Assembly (NCBI GenBank): GCA_943332615.1
Contig: CALQQB010000035.1
Coordinates: forward strand, 1-44,130
Direction: 5' to 3'
From: Phenylobacterium deserti
Lineage (GTDB): Bacteria; Pseudomonadota; Alphaproteobacteria; Caulobacterales; Caulobacteraceae
DNA: 44,130 nt
Shown: piece by piece, positions 41,834 through 44,130 of the stretch
How the letters are laid out: each line of letters starts with the position of its first letter
How positions within the stretch are numbered: position 1 is the first letter of the stretch
Position numbers and translations under genes: made by a program
The notes under the pieces: model-generated
Told to the model about the DNA's origin: nothing
Databases searched by the model: none
The model's input: only the letters and a program-made list of their open reading frames with translations

Positions 41834-41879
41834 AGTGGTTCCCGTTTCGAATGAATCGAAACGGGGCTCTAGAGTTTTT
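41830..41879. repeat. Nested palindrome with T-run: intergenic repeat and probable terminator
   Basis: Outer arms CTAGAG (41830-41835) and CTCTAG (41867-41872) enclose a perfect 10-bp stem CCCGTTTCGA/TCGAAACGGG (41841-41850 and 41856-41865) with loop ATGAA, followed by TTTTT at 41875-41879. The stop codon of the GFA gene (41831-41833) sits in the outer arm. Read rightward it is a good intrinsic terminator for that gene. Its two-layer symmetry also fits a dispersed palindromic repeat. Confidence 0.7.
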
Positions 41880-41899
41880 GCTTGGTCGCTCTTCCTGCT

Positions 41900-41924
41900 C
41901 GGCTGATTTGATCCAAGTCAGCCG
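41900..41924. repeat. Second short hairpin next to the palindromic element
   Basis: CGGCTGA (41900-41906) and TCAGCCG (41918-41924) form a perfect 7-bp stem around an 11-base loop. It lies 20 bases after the T-run of the first palindrome and 25 bases before the stop of rsmB, so it may belong to the same repeat unit or act as the leftward terminator for rsmB. Confidence 0.5.
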
Positions 41925-41948
41925 GGAAACTCTGTAGCGCAAGGGGGA

Positions 41949-43256
41949 TCAGGCGTTGCGTTTCATCCGCGCCACATAGAATCCGTCCGTCCCACCCGCC
42001 CGGTGGTGCGGCAGAATCCGCAGGGTCCCGTCGGGCCGGAGCGAGGCCTCGGGCGCCCCGCCCTCGCCCGGCTCCACGGGGTCGATATCGAACCCCGGTG
42101 TCCGGGCCAGGAAGGCGGCGACCTGGCCTTCGCCTTCTTCCGATTCCAGCGAGCAGACGCAGTAGACCAGCCGCCCGCCCACCTTCGTGCGCCGGGCCGC
42201 GCTGTCCAGCAGCCGCGACTGTATCGCGGCCAGTTTGGGCACGTCGGCGGGGCTCGCCACCCACAGGACGTCGGGGTGGCGGCGGAAGGTGCCGGTGGCC
42301 GAACAGGGGGCGTCCATCAGCACGGCGTCGAAGGTGCGGCCGTCGCGCCACTCGGCGGCGTCGGCGGTGATGGTCTCGGCGGTGAGGTCGGCGCGGGCCA
42401 GGTTCTCGGTGACCCGCTTGATGCGGCCGGCCGAACGGTCCAGGGCGGTGACCGTTGCGCCGGCGGCGGCCAGCTGCAGGGTCTTGCCGCCAGGGGCCGC
42501 GCAGAGGTCCACGGCGGTCTCGCCGGGCTTCACGTTCAGCAGGCGGGCCGGGATCGCGGCTGAGGCGTCCTGCACCCACCACAGGCCTTCGGCGAACCCG
42601 GGCCAGGTCGAGACCTCGCCCTTCAGGCCCACGCGGGCGCTGCCGCCAGCCAGCCGTTCGGCTTCGAGGCCGGCCGCGTCGGCGCCGTCCTTCAGGGTCA
42701 CGTCGGTCGCCGGCTCGTCACCGATCGTGGCGCAGATGGCGCGGGCCTCCGCCTCGCCATAGGCCGCACGCCAGCGGGCCTGCAGCCAGGTCGGCGCCAT
42801 CAGCGACGGATCGTTCAGCTCGGGCGGCTCGCGGATCAGGCCGCGCAGCACGGCGTTGACCAGCCCCTTGAACGGCTGGCCCCCCTTCTGGGCGGCGGCC
42901 AGATCGACGGTGGCGCCTACGGCGGCGTGGGCCGGGGTCTTCAGCACCAGCAACTGCGCCGCACCCAGCCGCAGGACATGGACGATCGCCTCGGGCGGCG
43001 CCTTCTTGAGCCGCGCCTGCAGGGCGGTGTCGATGGGGCCAAGCCAGCGCAGGGTGGCCATGGCCAGCGCCCGGGCGAAGGCGCGGTCGCGGGGCGCGAG
43101 CGCCGCCAGGGCCGGATGGTTCAGGCCCTCGTCGAGGCCCGCGCGCCGCGACAGGGCGGCGGCCAGCAGGTCGAGGGCAGCGGCGCGGGCCGGCAGGCCT
43201 GACGGGGCGGGCAGGCTGGCCACAGGGGGCGTATCTTGATCAGGGGGCGAACTCAC
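41949..43256 (-). CDS. rsmB: 16S rRNA m5C967 methyltransferase RsmB
   Basis: A 435-residue RNA cytosine-5 methyltransferase. The N-terminal NusB-like RNA-binding domain (about 20-140: LGAAQLLVLKTPAHAAVG, GLVNAVLRGL) and the C-terminal NOL1/NOP2/Sun catalytic domain are in the RsmB order. Motifs are DLCAAPGGKT (SAM binding), MDAPCSATG (the release cysteine) and VYCVCSLESEEGEGQ with the catalytic C368. It methylates C967 of 16S rRNA in E. coli; the same site is expected here. Start choice is uncertain: GTG 43256 has AGAGGG upstream, while TTG 43292 gives 12 more residues. The DUF1674 gene is divergent. Confidence 0.9.
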   Translation of the reverse strand: MSSPPDQDTPPVASLPAPSGLPARAAALDLLAAALSRRAGLDEGLNHPALAALAPRDRAFARALAMATLRWLGPIDTALQARLKKAPPEAIVHVLRLGAAQLLVLKTPAHAAVGATVDLAAAQKGGQPFKGLVNAVLRGLIREPPELNDPSLMAPTWLQARWRAAYGEAEARAICATIGDEPATDVTLKDGADAAGLEAERLAGGSARVGLKGEVSTWPGFAEGLWWVQDASAAIPARLLNVKPGETAVDLCAAPGGKTLQLAAAGATVTALDRSAGRIKRVTENLARADLTAETITADAAEWRDGRTFDAVLMDAPCSATGTFRRHPDVLWVASPADVPKLAAIQSRLLDSAARRTKVGGRLVYCVCSLESEEGEGQVAAFLARTPGFDIDPVEPGEGGAPEASLRPDGTLRILPHHRAGGTDGFYVARMKRNA

Positions 43257-43300
43257 GGCGCGCGGCGTGCCCTCTTGGGGACGCGGGCGCAAGGGATTAG

Positions 43301-43516
43301 ATGTGGGACATGGACGACATCCCGCCCGCCGAAATCCCTGGCGCCGCCCCCGGCAAGCCGCTCAGCGACGCCGCGCGCCGCGCCCTGCAAGAGGCGGAGG
43401 CCCGCCGCACGGCCGCGGCAGCCGCCGAACTCGCCCCCGAACAGGGCGGGCCAAAAGGCCTCGAACCCACCCGTTTCGGCGACTGGGAGCGCAAGGGCCT
43501 GGCGGTGGACTTCTAG
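43301..43516 (+). CDS. DUF1674 protein (SDHAF4-like succinate dehydrogenase assembly factor homologue)
   Basis: A 71-residue protein ending in the DUF1674 signature GPKGLEPTRFGDWERKG with a final DF. Mitochondrial SDHAF4 carries this motif and helps load FAD-bound SdhA; bacterial homologues are common in alphaproteobacteria, and the same role is presumed. The N-terminus is Pro/Ala-rich with a charged helix in the middle. ATG 43301 has AAGGG at good spacing; ATG 43310 is possible. It is divergent from rsmB with little room for two promoters, and no succinate dehydrogenase genes are adjacent. Confidence 0.85.
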   Translation: MWDMDDIPPAEIPGAAPGKPLSDAARRALQEAEARRTAAAAAELAPEQGGPKGLEPTRFGDWERKGLAVDF

Positions 43517-43549
43517 GCGCGCACACGATGAAGCCTTCCCTCACCGCAA

Positions 43550-44113
43550 TCAGGGCGGGCCGCGGGCGGCGAAGGCTATCGGCGGATTGTCCGGCGGCTG
43601 GGGGTCGTTGGCGACCAGATCGCGACACAGGGCTTCGTAGTCGCGGGTGAGGACGATGGGCTTGGCGCCCCGGGCCTTCGGGGCGCTGAGGGTGCGGGCG
43701 ACCTGGATCAGCTCGAGGGCGATACCGCGGGCGATCTCCGCCGGATCGCCGTTGGGCAGGCGCTCGTAAAGGGTCTCGCGATCGGGGCGCTCGGCGCGCT
43801 CGGATTCGGACGGGTCGGCCTCTGACGGGTCGGACTCATGGGCCAGCTCGGCGTCGAGCGGCGCTTGATGTTCGGCCTGCGCCCGGGGCGCGGCGACCAG
43901 GGTCTTGCCCTCAGCCAGCCGAGCCCGCAGCGCCACGGTGAGGCGCATGCAGCGGCCGATCTTGGCGAAGGCGCTGGCCAGACCCAGGACGTCCCTGACG
44001 TTGTCCGCCTTGGCGAGGGCGGCCTGAAGATCGCCGGCCATGGCCAGGCTGAGCTCGGCCAGGCTGCGCAGCAGGCGGCTGTTGTCCTCGATCATGTCAG
44101 CGTCGCTGGCCAT
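43550..44113 (-). CDS. Uncharacterised helical protein
   Basis: I do not recognise this 187-residue protein. Residues about 7-70 form an amphipathic helical region (LLRSLAELSLAMAGDLQAAL, later LRARLAEG), followed by an acidic disordered stretch rich in Ser, Glu and Asp (about 80-112, with SDPSEADPSESE). A helical segment and a C-terminus ending ARGPP complete it. There is no signal peptide or transmembrane helix. It is convergent with the DUF1674 gene, 33 bases from its stop. Composition and codon use match the surroundings, so it is probably a lineage-specific core gene. Confidence 0.65.
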   Translation of the reverse strand: MASDADMIEDNSRLLRSLAELSLAMAGDLQAALAKADNVRDVLGLASAFAKIGRCMRLTVALRARLAEGKTLVAAPRAQAEHQAPLDAELAHESDPSEADPSESERAERPDRETLYERLPNGDPAEIARGIALELIQVARTLSAPKARGAKPIVLTRDYEALCRDLVANDPQPPDNPPIAFAARGPP

Positions 44114-44130
44114 GGAACAAAAGTAGAACA

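Overview
The window is high-GC chromosomal DNA with tightly packed genes, short intergenic gaps and frequent 1-4 base gene overlaps. Gene content suggests a Caulobacterales-type alphaproteobacterium, perhaps Phenylobacterium or Caulobacter-like. The markers are an SDHAF4-like DUF1674 gene beside rsmB, a one-chain acyl-CoA carboxylase, LemA/TPM genes, DUF1365/FAD oxidoreductase/CFA-synthase-like genes and GPH-type transporters. This placement is inferred from gene content only. I see no rRNA, tRNA, CRISPR array or prophage. The only mobile DNA is the start of an IS5-type transposase at the left edge.

Layout. 1-134: end of an IS5-like element. 240-4917: secreted PHP metallohydrolase, glutathione transferase and a hybrid histidine kinase. 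5008-8253: an Lrp/AsnC regulator divergent from a saccharopine-dehydrogenase-like enzyme and an ALDH7-type aldehyde dehydrogenase, which reads as a lysine/aminoadipate catabolic module. 8367-10697: a MoxR-type AAA ATPase with a CoxE-like VWA protein. 10675-13016: an intact GPH transporter, then a scar where the C-terminus of a second GPH transporter abuts the C-terminus of a short-chain dehydrogenase. 13288-16832: a winged-helix/TPR regulator, divergent from a secreted cupin and a methyltransferase, then a GFA protein. Its upstream region has three ATCTCC units at exact 11-bp spacing, the geometry used by OmpR/PhoB-type DNA-binding domains. 16968-20093: an AttH/CrtC-like DUF7064-type protein, an NAD-dependent epimerase/dehydratase, and an unrecognised three-helix membrane protein whose 3' end overlaps two tiny proline-rich frames.

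20247-29729: the one-chain biotin-dependent carboxylase, a small methyltransferase, a two-gene molybdenum hydroxylase, an orphan PAS protein with an apparent pair of compensating frameshifts, and a LemA-TPM-TPM operon. 29842-35170: a methyltransferase, then a divergent lipid-modification cluster (FAD oxidoreductase and DUF1365 leftward; DUF1295, CFA-synthase-like methyltransferase and DUF2177 rightward). This set resembles genes under singlet-oxygen control in Rhodobacter that make methylated and furan fatty acids. 35300-41833: acyl-CoA synthetase, Tat-exported phospholipase C, DegT/DnrJ aminotransferase, patatin-like hydrolase with a non-standard nucleophile elbow, and a divergent GFA paralogue. 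41830-41948: palindromic intergenic element. 41949-44113: rsmB, DUF1674, and an unknown protein.

The recurring theme is lipid and acyl-CoA metabolism: carboxylase, CoA ligase, phospholipase C, patatin and fatty-acyl modification. The most interesting places are the lipid-modification cluster at 30606-35170, the membrane protein with nested small frames at 19236-20093, the phased repeats at 14856-14894, and the deletion scar near 12540.
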